64,000 nt of DNA from NCBI GenBank assembly GCA_965644315.1, contig CBFFRQ010000062.1:1-64000 (forward strand), read 5' to 3'. This document shows, piece by piece, positions 1 through 9,298 of the stretch. The position numbers were made by a program, and so were the translations under genes. Each line of letters begins with the position of its first letter. The stretch's first letter is position 1. The notes under the pieces were generated by a model. The model was given only the letters and a program-made list of their open reading frames with translations. It ran no database searches and was not told the DNA's origin. The stretch comes from Caecitellus pseudoparvulus. Its lineage: Eukaryota > Bigyra: Bicosoecida.

Positions 1-135
1 CCCACCACACCAGGATGCCTCAAGTACAGTGCTGCCATGCAGGGCTGGCCAGCTTCAGCCCCAAACGCTCACTGGCCTAGCAAGCATGTGCAGGCTCAAC
101 CTGCGCTTGCTTCCAGTTCACTGCAGCCAAGAAGC

Positions 136-3100
136 CTACAAGAACCTGTACCAGTTCTTCCGTGACACCGCCGTAACGTATCGCATGCACAAGAATCGGA
201 ACGCAAGCCAGAACTCCCGGTACGCCTTGAGCTTGTCCATGGCCCGTTTGAGCAGGCGCGGGGAGGTGGTGGAGGCGAGCAGGGTTTCGGAGTGTTCTTT
301 GCCGTGGATGAGGACGTTAATGACCACTCCCATGCCCCCCCAGAAGCCCACACACCGACTGAGAAGCTCGTCCACGGCTTTCAGGGCACCCAAGGCCCTG
401 AAGAGGGCGTCTGCTTCTTCGGGAGACAGGTGCAAGTTCGGCAGGCCACCTGCAGCGCCTGGCTGATGGTGAACGAGGGCGTTCTCTGGAGACCAGGGCT
501 GGGCAGTGGCACCCCGCGCCCATGATGGCCGCTCCGTCGACTCGTAGGCCTTGGCTTGCGGCTGTGCTGCCGGTCCTCGATCTGCCTCGCTCGTGTGCAC
601 GCTGACAGTGGAGTCTTGGCGCACGCTGCTCAGGTCGATGGGCACACCCGATGCGAAGAGCGCAGCAGTGTCGGCGGAGGAGGCAGTGCCAGAGCGGTTC
701 AAGCGCAGGGCCTCTGGTGTCCCAACATCTTTGCGCGCGGCCAGCAGGGGGGAAATGTCCGGCGTGCCCGCTGACTGCGCCGGCGCAGAGGTTGCTGGCA
801 CGTATCCTGCTGCCAGAGGGGATGGGAGGTCAACCAGGGGTGGTGAGGAGGAGCCAAAATCGGGCTCCCCTGCACTGCCTTGCGTTTGCCCCGTTGATCG
901 TGTGTTGCCGGTGTGCTGGCGAGCAATGCCAGGGGAGAGCCCTCCACCTGCCAACGCTCCAGGGCCAAGTGCTACGCCTGTACCTGCGGAATCTGGCTCC
1001 ACGCCCGTGCCGCCACTCGTGTGGACACCTGCGTCTGTGCCTGCGCCAAGCCCAGTTCCAGGCCCTGCGGGCACAGCGGGGGCAGAGGGGGGCGCAAATG
1101 CAGACTTGCCGGCCATCGCGCCTAGCAGTGTGCCTGGCGGGCCCTGCACGTCGCTTTGCGCAGTTTGTGCAGCAGAAGACCAGCCAAAGCCCCGGCTCGC
1201 GTCCATGGGCTTTGGTGACGGCATGGGCAGGGGGGCTGTCTTGGCCTGATTCAGTTGGCCCGCCCATGCCCTGCAGGATGTTGCGGGCCCTGCGCAGTTC
1301 GTCCGGGCCAGGGGAAGGCTTCGCCTGCCCGGACAGCAGCGCTGCCAACGCGTCGGCGTTTGTCGCGACATCCACGGGGTTGTACAGCATGCCGACGCGG
1401 TCATCAGTGCTGAAAACTGAGCCCGATGGTGAGCCGTCCCCTGTGCCGGCAAGGGCGGTGCCAGGTGAGTGGGGCGCAGCGTGACGAGCTTACAGCATGA
1501 GGGAGGTGGAGGGGCGTCCATCTGCAAGGGCTCTGCGGTTGCCGCTTGCCGACAGGCGCCTGCCAGCGGCATCTGTGGCTGAGTCCCGCACTGCTCGAGC
1601 ACTCTCCAGGGACATCTGCACATCCATGACTATCTGCGAGTAGCCTTCTTGGATGCCGATGCTCTCGGTGCGCAGGCGCTGCACCCACTGCTGCAGTCGG
1701 GAGAACAACGCCTTGGTCCCGGGTAAGTCTCGGTCTTCCACGGCAACGTTGAGGTCGTCGAGGACCTGCAGCACGCTGCCGGCTTTGTCCTTGAAACCGG
1801 TGATGATGTTAGTCACCTTGACTTGCAGGGTGCGGCACTCCACGGCGTGGTGCCGCACGGCGCCCGATGCGGCCGGCATGCGGCGCAGGCTGGCATGGGC
1901 CTCTGCAAAGTGCAGCGCGATGCTGCGCTGCAGGGCGAACAAGGCATCCAGGTCCATGCTCTTGCTGACAGTGAGCAGCATGGGAATGGACACACCTGCC
2001 ATGCCCGCTGGGCCGGCCGGCACCAGTGCCACGCCATCTGACGACACAGCGCCAGCCTGCCCTGGCACAGGCATGGTGGAAAACGTGTGCAGACCAGCCT
2101 GCGCCGTGCCCGTGCTGGGTGATGCGTCAGGTGGGGCTGTGCGCGCGCCTGCCACTGGCGCGCTGCTGCTGCCCTCCCCCTCTGCACTTGCATCCCCTCG
2201 CTTTGGCGGGTGGCCCGCCAACCAAGGGTGTGCCAGGCACTCCTGGACAGACCAGCGCTGCGCAGGGTCCACCGTCAGCATGTGGGAGATGATGTCCTGG
2301 GCGCCAGCGGAGATGTGAGTCCACACAGGTGGCGCAAAGCGGAAGGTGCCAGCCTTGATGCGTGCCTCCCATCCAGACGTGTCTCCTGGGTGTGCCGCGT
2401 CGTCAAAGGGCAGGTACCCGGCCAGCATGGCAAACAAGGTCACGCCTGCACTCCACACATCCACTTTAGTGCCGTACCGCCCAGCGCCTTCTCGCGCGAA
2501 GAGAATCTCAGGCGCCACGTACTGCGGCGACCCCACAAACGTGCTGGCTCCAGCACCGGCCAGCATGCGCGATGTGCCAAAGTCAGCGAGCTTCACGTTC
2601 AACATGGGCTCTGGGGCGCTGTGGAGGTTGCTGGGGGGGCGCTGGGTGGACCCGAACACCAAGATGTTTTCCGGCTTGATGTCCCGGTGCACCACTTCCC
2701 GCCGGTGCATGAAGGCCAGTGCGGAGAGCACCTGCCACACGACGTGGCGTGCCTGGGCTTCGGAGAAGTTGCCCGAGGCGAGAATGGAGTCGAACAACTC
2801 GCCGCCCTGCGCCAGCTCGGTGACGGAGAAGATGGCTTCTTCTTGCTGCGAGAAGTATACGTCATAGAGCGTGATGATGTGGGGGTGCCTCAGGGACGAC
2901 AGGATGCGCACTTCCTCCAGCAGTCGATCCGAGTCGAAGGATGCGCTGAGGCGGAAGCGGTGCGTGCCAATGCACTTGACCGCGCGCACGTCCCCCGTGG
3001 CCAGGTGCCGGCACGTGCGCACGACGGAGAAGGTGCCCCTGCCGATGCTCTCCAGCATCTCGTAGTCGTCCGTGAAAGGGCGGTCCCGCACCACTTCCAG

Positions 3101-4082
3101 GAGGGTGCTCTCCACGCCAATGGGGACCTCTCCGCCGCCACCGCCACTTGGCCTGGCGCTGGAAAAGCCATGTCCGCCACGACCACTGTGCCCTGAGAAG
3201 CTGCCCGCCACCCCAGTGCCTTGCAAAGCGGGTGACAAGGCTTCCTCCGACGTGGGTTCGCGGCGCACGCCAATGCGCAGGGAGGAAATGTCCGAGCGTG
3301 CACTGCCCACACTGCCGTGCGTGGAAAGACTGGGTCGTTTCGGCGTCGTTTCATGCTCTCCACGTGTGGACCCTGTCCGGCTGGCGGGGGACTTGGCATA
3401 CGGCGAATTACCCGTCACAGGCCACGTTATCTCACTTATCTCAGATTGGTGGGTGCCCTGCCTGATGCCACGCCCACTTGCAGGGGATGCCTGGGCATAC
3501 CCATCTGCCCTTCCACCTCCGCTTCCTTGCACACCACAAGCCGACGCAGCGGAGCTGCTCAAGCCATCTGAAGGACACCGCACGTCGTCAGAGTCGAGTG
3601 ACTTTACTCTGGGGGCAGGGGGGTGCAGGGGGGGCAGCGCTGGGCGCCGTCGCTCGCCCTCCTCCTCTTCCTCCTCGCCTCTCTGCGCTGCACCTGCTCC
3701 CCCAAAGGCGACGAGCCCAGAGCAGCTGAATAAACAACACCGCCCTCTGTATCCAGGAACGGCGCCCAGGACAGGGCGACAGCACTGGTGGAGGGGGCGC
3801 AGAACATGCCGTCCATGAGCTGCCCATCCGTCACTGCCGCTGTGTGCCGTCAAACGTCGCCGCTGTCTCGTCTGGGGTGAAGGGAGTGTGTTCCGCGCCC
3901 ACCAGCGCTCGGTCCTCGCCATACGCGACGACTGTAATGTGGAACTCGGTCTCAGTCAGCAAGTCAAGGCTGCTGGCGCTGGCCTGTGTGGCAGTGCCCA
4001 TTGGCCTTAGCGAAAGCATGAATGCGCCGACTGGGTTGCAGATCAAGTTGGCGAGGCACTTTAGACCCTTTAAGGAGACCAT
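136..4082 (-). CDS. CAMK-type Ser/Thr protein kinase with long C-terminal extension (4 exons)
   Basis: Exons read on the minus strand are 4082-3835, 3608-1494, 1409-1220 and 1143-136. They join in phase to 1186 aa. Introns begin GTGACG (226 nt, with a strong pyrimidine tract before its CCCCCAG), GTAAGC (84 nt) and GTCACC (76 nt, the least certain). The catalytic domain lies at about residues 265-540. It shows the glycine loop GRGTFSVV, the VK lysine, HRDIKPEN, DFG, the activation loop ending GSPQYVAPEIL, and HPWL at the end. GSPQYVAPE and the overall order point to the CAMK group (CHK2/DCLK-like). The approximately 180 residues before the domain are Ser/Pro/Gly-rich. The approximately 650 residues after it hold a helical segment, a low-complexity Pro/Gly/Ser stretch and a final aromatic helical block (YREFWLAFRFLCMRY) that I do not recognise. 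The first ATG of exon 1 is taken as start; in-frame ATGs downstream (e.g. 4019) are possible. The kinase call is firm; the N-terminal 82 residues rest on the splice model. Confidence 0.8.
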
Positions 4083-4454
4083 GCCTCATGTCCACAGAAT
4101 TTTGCCGAGTTCACATGCTTGACACAATTCAATGGAAACCTTTCAAGTCATCCTTCCCAAAGTATGCCTGTTGGTTGTGCTGCTCCCGGCAGAGAGCGCT
4201 GCACAGTGCGGGTGTGGCGTTTCGGTTTGCTTCACCACGACAATCCACGAGGCCCGCATATCTCAGTCTTTGGCTGCACTCCGCCGAATCTAGGGGACTT
4301 GAAGAAATGTAGCATGCGGATGATTTGATAATGATTTGAATTGTTTTGCAAGTGACTCATACCACGCGGCTAGCCTCGGTGTCCTGGCTGTCCTGTGCGT
4401 CGATGAAACTCCCTTCATCATCCAGCCGCAGAGTCGGTGTCCCTGCTCCAGCCC
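4083..4454. other. Intergenic region between kinase and transposase-like gene
   Basis: This is the upstream side of the kinase and the downstream side of the next minus-strand gene. It is noticeably AT-richer around 4300-4350 than the flanking genes. I see no coding frame, RNA gene or repeat in it. Confidence 0.5.
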
Positions 4455-6230
4455 TCAGGGGCGTGCGCGCTTGGCACTCGGCGAGCTGAGACCATGTTGC
4501 CTTGTTCGCTTCTCCCGCTTGGCAAACTGCTCCTCTTCTTGCTGCATCATGCTGGCCACTCGCTCGACCTGGCCGACAGGGGCGTGAGCAGCGGAGGCGA
4601 TGCGGGACGCCGCTGTGTTGGGGCTGTACTTGGCAGTCTTGGCCTCTTGCGTCTCCCTCTCCTCCCTGAGCAGTCGGCGAATGTCCAGCTCAACCTCTGG
4701 CGTGACGGACGAGCTGGCCTTGTGGTACAGGGGCAGGCCAGAGGCCACGGCATCCTCAAACGTGGTCGGGGCAGGCGTATCCGGCCGGCTCTGCAAGGCT
4801 GCTGTCAAGGTACCTCGAGCAAAGCCACCCACATCACCAGTCAGTACAGAGCAAAACTCTAGAGTGGCTGCAACGTCTTGAGACTTGCTGTGTGTCTCTT
4901 CCTGGCGGCATTCTCCGCTTGCATACTCTGACAGCAGCTTGGAAGCAATGGCCTGATTCTTCTCCCGCCAGTACAGCGTGAGGTTCATGTCGGCGACATC
5001 CAGGCGAGTGGATGTGCCTGCTGACACCATGTGCCGCATGCCTGAGTGCAGGCTCTCATTGCCCCCGGTGGTGGTGGCGCCGTGCACCGCGTCACGCCCA
5101 TCCAGTAAGCCTTGGAGCCCCGCATCGTTCTGCAATGACGCCTTGACCTGATAGCGAGTGGCGGGGAAGGAGGACTTGGGGTCCAGGATGCCGCGTGTGA
5201 TGCGGCCTTGCACGGCAGTGCCTGCGCCACCTCTCGATTGGGGGGGCGCCCACACCTGGCGAAACAGACTTGCAGTTCGTTCCAGTGCCGCTGAGGCCTG
5301 CTTGTGAGTGCAGGGACCAATATGAAGAGGGAGGATGGGCACCCCGCCTGGGTGCAGCCCAGCCTGAGTTGGCGTGAAGTGATCTCCTTGGCACCGACGG
5401 AGCAGCATGCCTGCTGAAGTGGCACAGGCAGCAGCCAGAGCGAGGGGGACGTGCTTGCGAAGCCTTGCAGCAGCCCCAACTGCACGCCCTGGGCCATACG
5501 GGGCCCACCCATAGGCCGTGAGGAATTCTTGGACTTTTGTCTTTTGGGAGTCAGAAAGGGACTTGCGTTGCAAGATGCTGCGGGCGCAGTCGATGAAGGC
5601 CTGGATGTCGGCGGGCTCAGCAGAGTCCAAGGCGGCTCGTTGCCGAGCAATGGCATCCTCTGACAGGAGCAGTTTGGGGGACACCACGCCCGGTGCAGGC
5701 GTGTGGATCCACTCCACTGTGTCGAACCACAGCCTGATGAAGAGTGGGCCATCCTGGTGCATGGCTCGCTTGGGAATGGCCATGGCCACGCGGCTGGCGA
5801 AGTGCCACGGATCCACGGCGAACCACACCACGCCTTTCTTCAGCAGTGGGAAGTGCACGTCAATGACTGCCTGCAGGGCGTGCTGGTGGATCTGGAGGTT
5901 GTCCACTGTGATGACACTGGGGTGGGACGCCGCCGGTCCGCGCCCCCGCAAGTGCCCCTTCAGCTTGCACAGTACGAAGCCCCGGCCCCGGGCCAGATTT
6001 GCCCCGTTCTCGTAGGCCGTGAACATGGGAGGCTGCAGGATGAAGCCGTACCGGCCCACAGCCGTGGTTATGCAGGGAGCTACCCGCCACCGGGTTGTAC
6101 CTGTGGCCCGGATGGCCCGGCCTCCGCTGCCCGCACAGGCTTCCTCCTCTGCATCCTCGTCGCTGTCGCTGTCGTTGTCACTGCGTTCTTCCCCATCTAG
6201 CTCATCTTCGGGCTCTTCCTCGCCCAGTTA
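4455..6230 (-). CDS. Transposase-like protein (RNase H-fold DDE type suspected), 5' end unresolved
   Basis: A continuous frame runs from an in-frame stop near 6228 down to the stop at 4455, but it holds no upstream ATG, so an acceptor must open it. Its first residues are a strongly acidic Asp/Glu/Ser run. The body contains ITVDNLQIHQHAL, then FAVDPWHFASRV, and much later GGNESLHSGMRHM. This spacing of two Asp motifs and a late Asn-Glu-x-x-His motif resembles the catalytic layout of domesticated or eukaryotic DDE transposases; the match is by eye only. The C-terminus is a basic, Lys/Arg-rich tail that could be nuclear. No terminal inverted repeats were found around it, so it may be an old or domesticated copy. 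A candidate upstream exon lies at 6315-6620. The alternative is an unrelated conserved protist protein. Confidence 0.4.
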
Positions 6231-6314
6231 GTGCTGTGGGCTCACTGGTACAGTTGTGACCCTGCGCAGTGGCTGCGGGCCCCCGACGTGCACCCGGGCC
6301 GAGGATGCAAAGGT

Positions 6315-6620
6315 CTAGTCCACGCTGATGGTGTCAGCGAAGCGTGCGAGGGCCTTCAGGTGGCCCTCCAAATGCGGCTTGACAGCGGCGTGGGAGATGT
6401 GCAGGATGGCATCCCGCGGAGCATTGTCACTTTTGCTGGATCGCACCCTGCCCGCGACGTGCTTCCTGACTCGGCACACGGCTTCGGCCAGCGCATATTG
6501 CACCTCAGGGTGTTCACCAAAAGAGGCGTGCTTTCTGCACAGCGTCTCTTTCCAGGAGTCGACCTTGTCCTCGAAGGGCCGCATGAGGTCTCGCCAGAAG
6601 GCTGCCTGCACCTTGACCAT
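6315..6620 (-). CDS. Candidate upstream exon of the transposase-like gene
   Basis: A 101-residue minus-strand frame starts at an ATG at 6620. It is rich in charged and amphipathic residues (e.g. VKVQAAFWRDLMRPFEDKVD, then a Lys/Arg-rich block) and looks like real protein. Its stop at 6315 lies about 85 bp upstream of the acidic opening of the next frame. A GT..AG junction joining them would make one gene, but I could not find a donor and acceptor of matching phase. It could instead be a small separate gene. Confidence 0.3.
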   Translation of the reverse strand: MVKVQAAFWRDLMRPFEDKVDSWKETLCRKHASFGEHPEVQYALAEAVCRVRKHVAGRVRSSKSDNAPRDAILHISHAAVKPHLEGHLKALARFADTISVD

Positions 6621-7467
6621 GCCTTCGCGGCTGTGAACGACGGAGCACTCCCAAAGGCGAACGGTTCACACAATGTGCACAGTGAGACGTGTCAGAAGGT
6701 GGGGGCAATTCGAAATCAAGGACAATGAGAGCAGGCTGCGTGTGGGAGACTGCGCTGCAAGGGGGAAAGGCGACGCCATGCCGGGCTGCGCCATGGATGA
6801 GACTGCTGCTATGGGGCTGAAAGTGCTTGGAGTACGAAGAGTCACCCGAATGCGCTCGTATAAGACGTGAAGCCTGTGCCCTGGTTGCGATATTCCGGGC
6901 AGTGGTGTGTAGATGCATCTTTCCCTCGCCATTCCCCGACCGAGAAAGTGGCTTTCCTCTGGCGCGGCATGCGATCTTGCTTCTGGGGGCTTGGTCAGCA
7001 GTGCCCTGAGTCATAGGCATAGCCTGTCCATTCGCGCTTCTGGTGTATCCCTGTGCTCCATGCCTCCCTCGGCCTGGCCCATCCACGGCTTCGGACACAA
7101 GACCAAGCCGGACACACTCTCCGCCTTGGCACAACTCAAAACAAACCTCCCCATGGCGACAGAAACCAGGCCTGAAATGAGCACACGAGGGCATTTGATC
7201 GCTGTTGGTGAGAGCTTGTCCATGCGAGCACTGTGTCTGGAGGATGTGCGTGCCGCTCTGGCGTGTCCGATGCCGTTGCGATTTCCGCACGAGTAGACCT
7301 CCCGCATTCTGCGCACATCCGCAGATACAGCGGTTGTATTTGCATTTCCAAGGGCTTGACATTATTATATTTCCATAACTATCTCTGTTGCACGCTTGTT
7401 GCTGCTCCGCGCGGCATCACGGACCATCACTTACACGAGCCTGCCTCATCCTGCGGCTCCAACGTCA
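6621..7467. other. Non-coding or unresolved region upstream of the ankyrin gene
   Basis: There is no frame here with convincing protein character on either strand. The last 110 bases before the next gene are AT-rich and include a TATA-like ATTATTATATTT at 7361-7372, about 100 bp upstream of its ATG, which may be core promoter sequence. Confidence 0.4.
7361..7372 (+). promoter_or_regulatory. Possible TATA-like element upstream of the ankyrin-type gene
   Basis: The ATTATTATATTT run stands out from GC-rich surroundings and lies about 96-107 bp before the ATG at 7468. Position and composition are the only support. Confidence 0.2.
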
Positions 7468-8664
7468 ATGTCGGTCGCAAGCATTCTGGCGTCACTCACT
7501 ATGGCAGTTATTGATGACCCAGCCTCCCTCAAGACCCATTGGAAAGCCGCTTGCGAAGAAGAGGATGCAGATCAGCTGTGTCGCATGCTGCAGCAAGCTA
7601 GCGGCCGGTTTACCTCTGTGGCTGAGGCGCTGACGAGCTCAGACACAACAGCTGGGTTTCGGGTTGCTTGTGAGAAAGGCCATATGAATTTGATGCGGGA
7701 GCTGCTTGTTCTAGAAGGTGGCCTTCTGGTAGATGTGCACGGGGCGGATGGGGATGGGCCAGAGGCTGCCTTTAGGTTGGCATGCGCCAATGGTCGTACA
7801 GACATCGTGTATGAGCTGTTGGGTCTGACTGGAGCGAGGGCAGTGGATGTGCACGCGGCAGATGAGAGAGGACCTGAGGCCGCCTTCCGAGAGGCCTGTA
7901 CAGAAGGCAACCCAGACATCGTGCGCATGCTGCTGGCTCTGACTGGTGCACGGGAAGTGGATGTGCATGCGGCAGCATGGGGTGTATCTGAGGCTGCCTT
8001 CCGATACGCATGCACTGAAGGCCACACAGGTATCGTGCATGAGCTTTTGAGTCTTGCTGGAGCACGGGAAGTGGATGTGCACGCAGCGGACGAGGATGGA
8101 CCTGAGGGCGCTTTCAGATGGGCATGCGCCAATGGCAACACAGACATCGTGCATATGCTGCTGGGCCTGACCGGCGCGCGGGAAGTGGATGTGCACGCGG
8201 GATCTTGGGATGGACCTGAGGCTGCTTTCCGGGAGGCGTGTCGGTGGGGCCACACGCGCGTGGTACGTGAGCTGCTGGCCCTCACTGGTGCACGGGAAGT
8301 GGATGTGCATGTGGCAGCCAGGGGTGGAGATGAGGACGCCTTCCAAGGGGCATGCGCGAATGGCCACACAGCCATCGTCTGTGAGCTGTTGGCCCTCACT
8401 GGGGCGCGGGAAGTGGATGTGCATGCAGCGGACAGGGATGGGCCTGAGGCAGTCTTCCGGAAGGCATGTAGGGGTGGCCACACAGACATTGTGCGTGAGC
8501 TGCTGGGTCTGACTGGCCACCGAGCCATTCCAGCTCAAGTCTGGCTTCAAGAAGGGGAGTCTGCCAGACAAGCGGCGCGAGATGCAGTGTGGGCTGGAAC
8601 CAGCACTCGGACTGGGCGGCGTGCGATGCTCTTGCTAAGATCTCGTGGCTCCAGGCGAGCGTGA
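7468..8664 (+). CDS. Ankyrin-type repeat protein with 38-residue period
   Basis: This single-exon gene encodes 398 aa; the first ATG (7468) is used because the open frame upstream has none. From about residue 59 to 355 it consists of eight tandem units. The consensus begins GPEAAFR-AC--GHTDIV, followed by -ELL-LTGAREVDVHAAD. The AC--G(H/N)T-IV-ELL core is ankyrin-like, but the unit is 38 residues rather than the usual 33, with extra residues in the loop after the second helix. The region before residue 59 looks like a degenerate unit, and a short Arg-rich tail follows. There are no membrane segments or catalytic motifs, so a protein-binding role is the natural inference; the partner is unknown. 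The neighbours (transposase-like gene, P-loop NTPase) suggest an accessory locus. Confidence 0.75.
   Translation: MSVASILASLTMAVIDDPASLKTHWKAACEEEDADQLCRMLQQASGRFTSVAEALTSSDTTAGFRVACEKGHMNLMRELLVLEGGLLVDVHGADGDGPEAAFRLACANGRTDIVYELLGLTGARAVDVHAADERGPEAAFREACTEGNPDIVRMLLALTGAREVDVHAAAWGVSEAAFRYACTEGHTGIVHELLSLAGAREVDVHAADEDGPEGAFRWACANGNTDIVHMLLGLTGAREVDVHAGSWDGPEAAFREACRWGHTRVVRELLALTGAREVDVHVAARGGDEDAFQGACANGHTAIVCELLALTGAREVDVHAADRDGPEAVFRKACRGGHTDIVRELLGLTGHRAIPAQVWLQEGESARQAARDAVWAGTSTRTGRRAMLLLRSRGSRRA
7642..8532 (+). repeat. Tandem 114-bp coding repeat, about eight units
   Basis: The units that encode the 38-residue repeats are also similar at DNA level. A segment like gcgcgggaagtggatgtgca recurs in most of them. 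This suggests recent unit duplication or conversion rather than only protein-level constraint. Confidence 0.75.
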
Positions 8665-9298
8665 TAAACCTGCTCCACTGCGGTGACAAGCGTTGCCCTT
8701 CCGAGTACAGCACTGGTCGTCCCCCAAATACACACCTTGTTTCAAACACGACTCCTTGGGAGGGCTTCTTCATCGCACTCTTGGGCTGCCGTGTTGACCA
8801 AGGCGCCAAATTAATCGACTCCCTGGTCACTTCTCAGCTCTGCTTCACACAGCAATTTTCTAACTCCAGCAACTATTGATCCACCCACCTGTGCCATACC
8901 TTCTCGCAAACTTCGTCCGCTCCCACATCACGTGTTGAGGCTAGCAGAGCGCAGCAGTGCTCCTAGACAACAGGAAAACGTACCTTGCGCACATTGAGAA
9001 GGGGGCTAGGAGCCTGCCGTTGCTTGCGCACGCAAGGGTGCGGCGCGGCGTGCGTCACTTAGCAAGCTGAAATCCCGCCAGCGAGCGCTGCCAAGGCACA
9101 GCACTCGACCCCCGCATCTGCCTCGAGAAGCTGCTGCACGTAGGTACTTCAGCTTCTTGTCCGCTAACCGCAGTGCACAGCGTAGGTGTGCATCGGCTAC
9201 TTGCTGCGCTGCCGTTTGGGGTCTATTTCCGCATTGACAATTCCAACTACGCCCTGCCCGTGTGCAGGCGTACCAGCACTGTGCATCAAGCCGCAAGG
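8665..9298. other. Intergenic region between ankyrin and NTPase genes
   Basis: No convincing coding frame was seen. The open frame of the following gene extends back to 9173 but without an ATG, so some of this stretch is probably its 5' UTR. Confidence 0.45.

Noticed and set aside
3609-3834. Frames within this interval as kinase N-terminus
   Set aside because: They contain stops or poor sequence. Removing the interval as an intron (GTGACG..CCCCCAG) joins both flanking frames in phase.
9173-9298. N-terminal extension of the NTPase frame
   Set aside because: The frame begins at a GTG, not an ATG; the first ATG is 9299.
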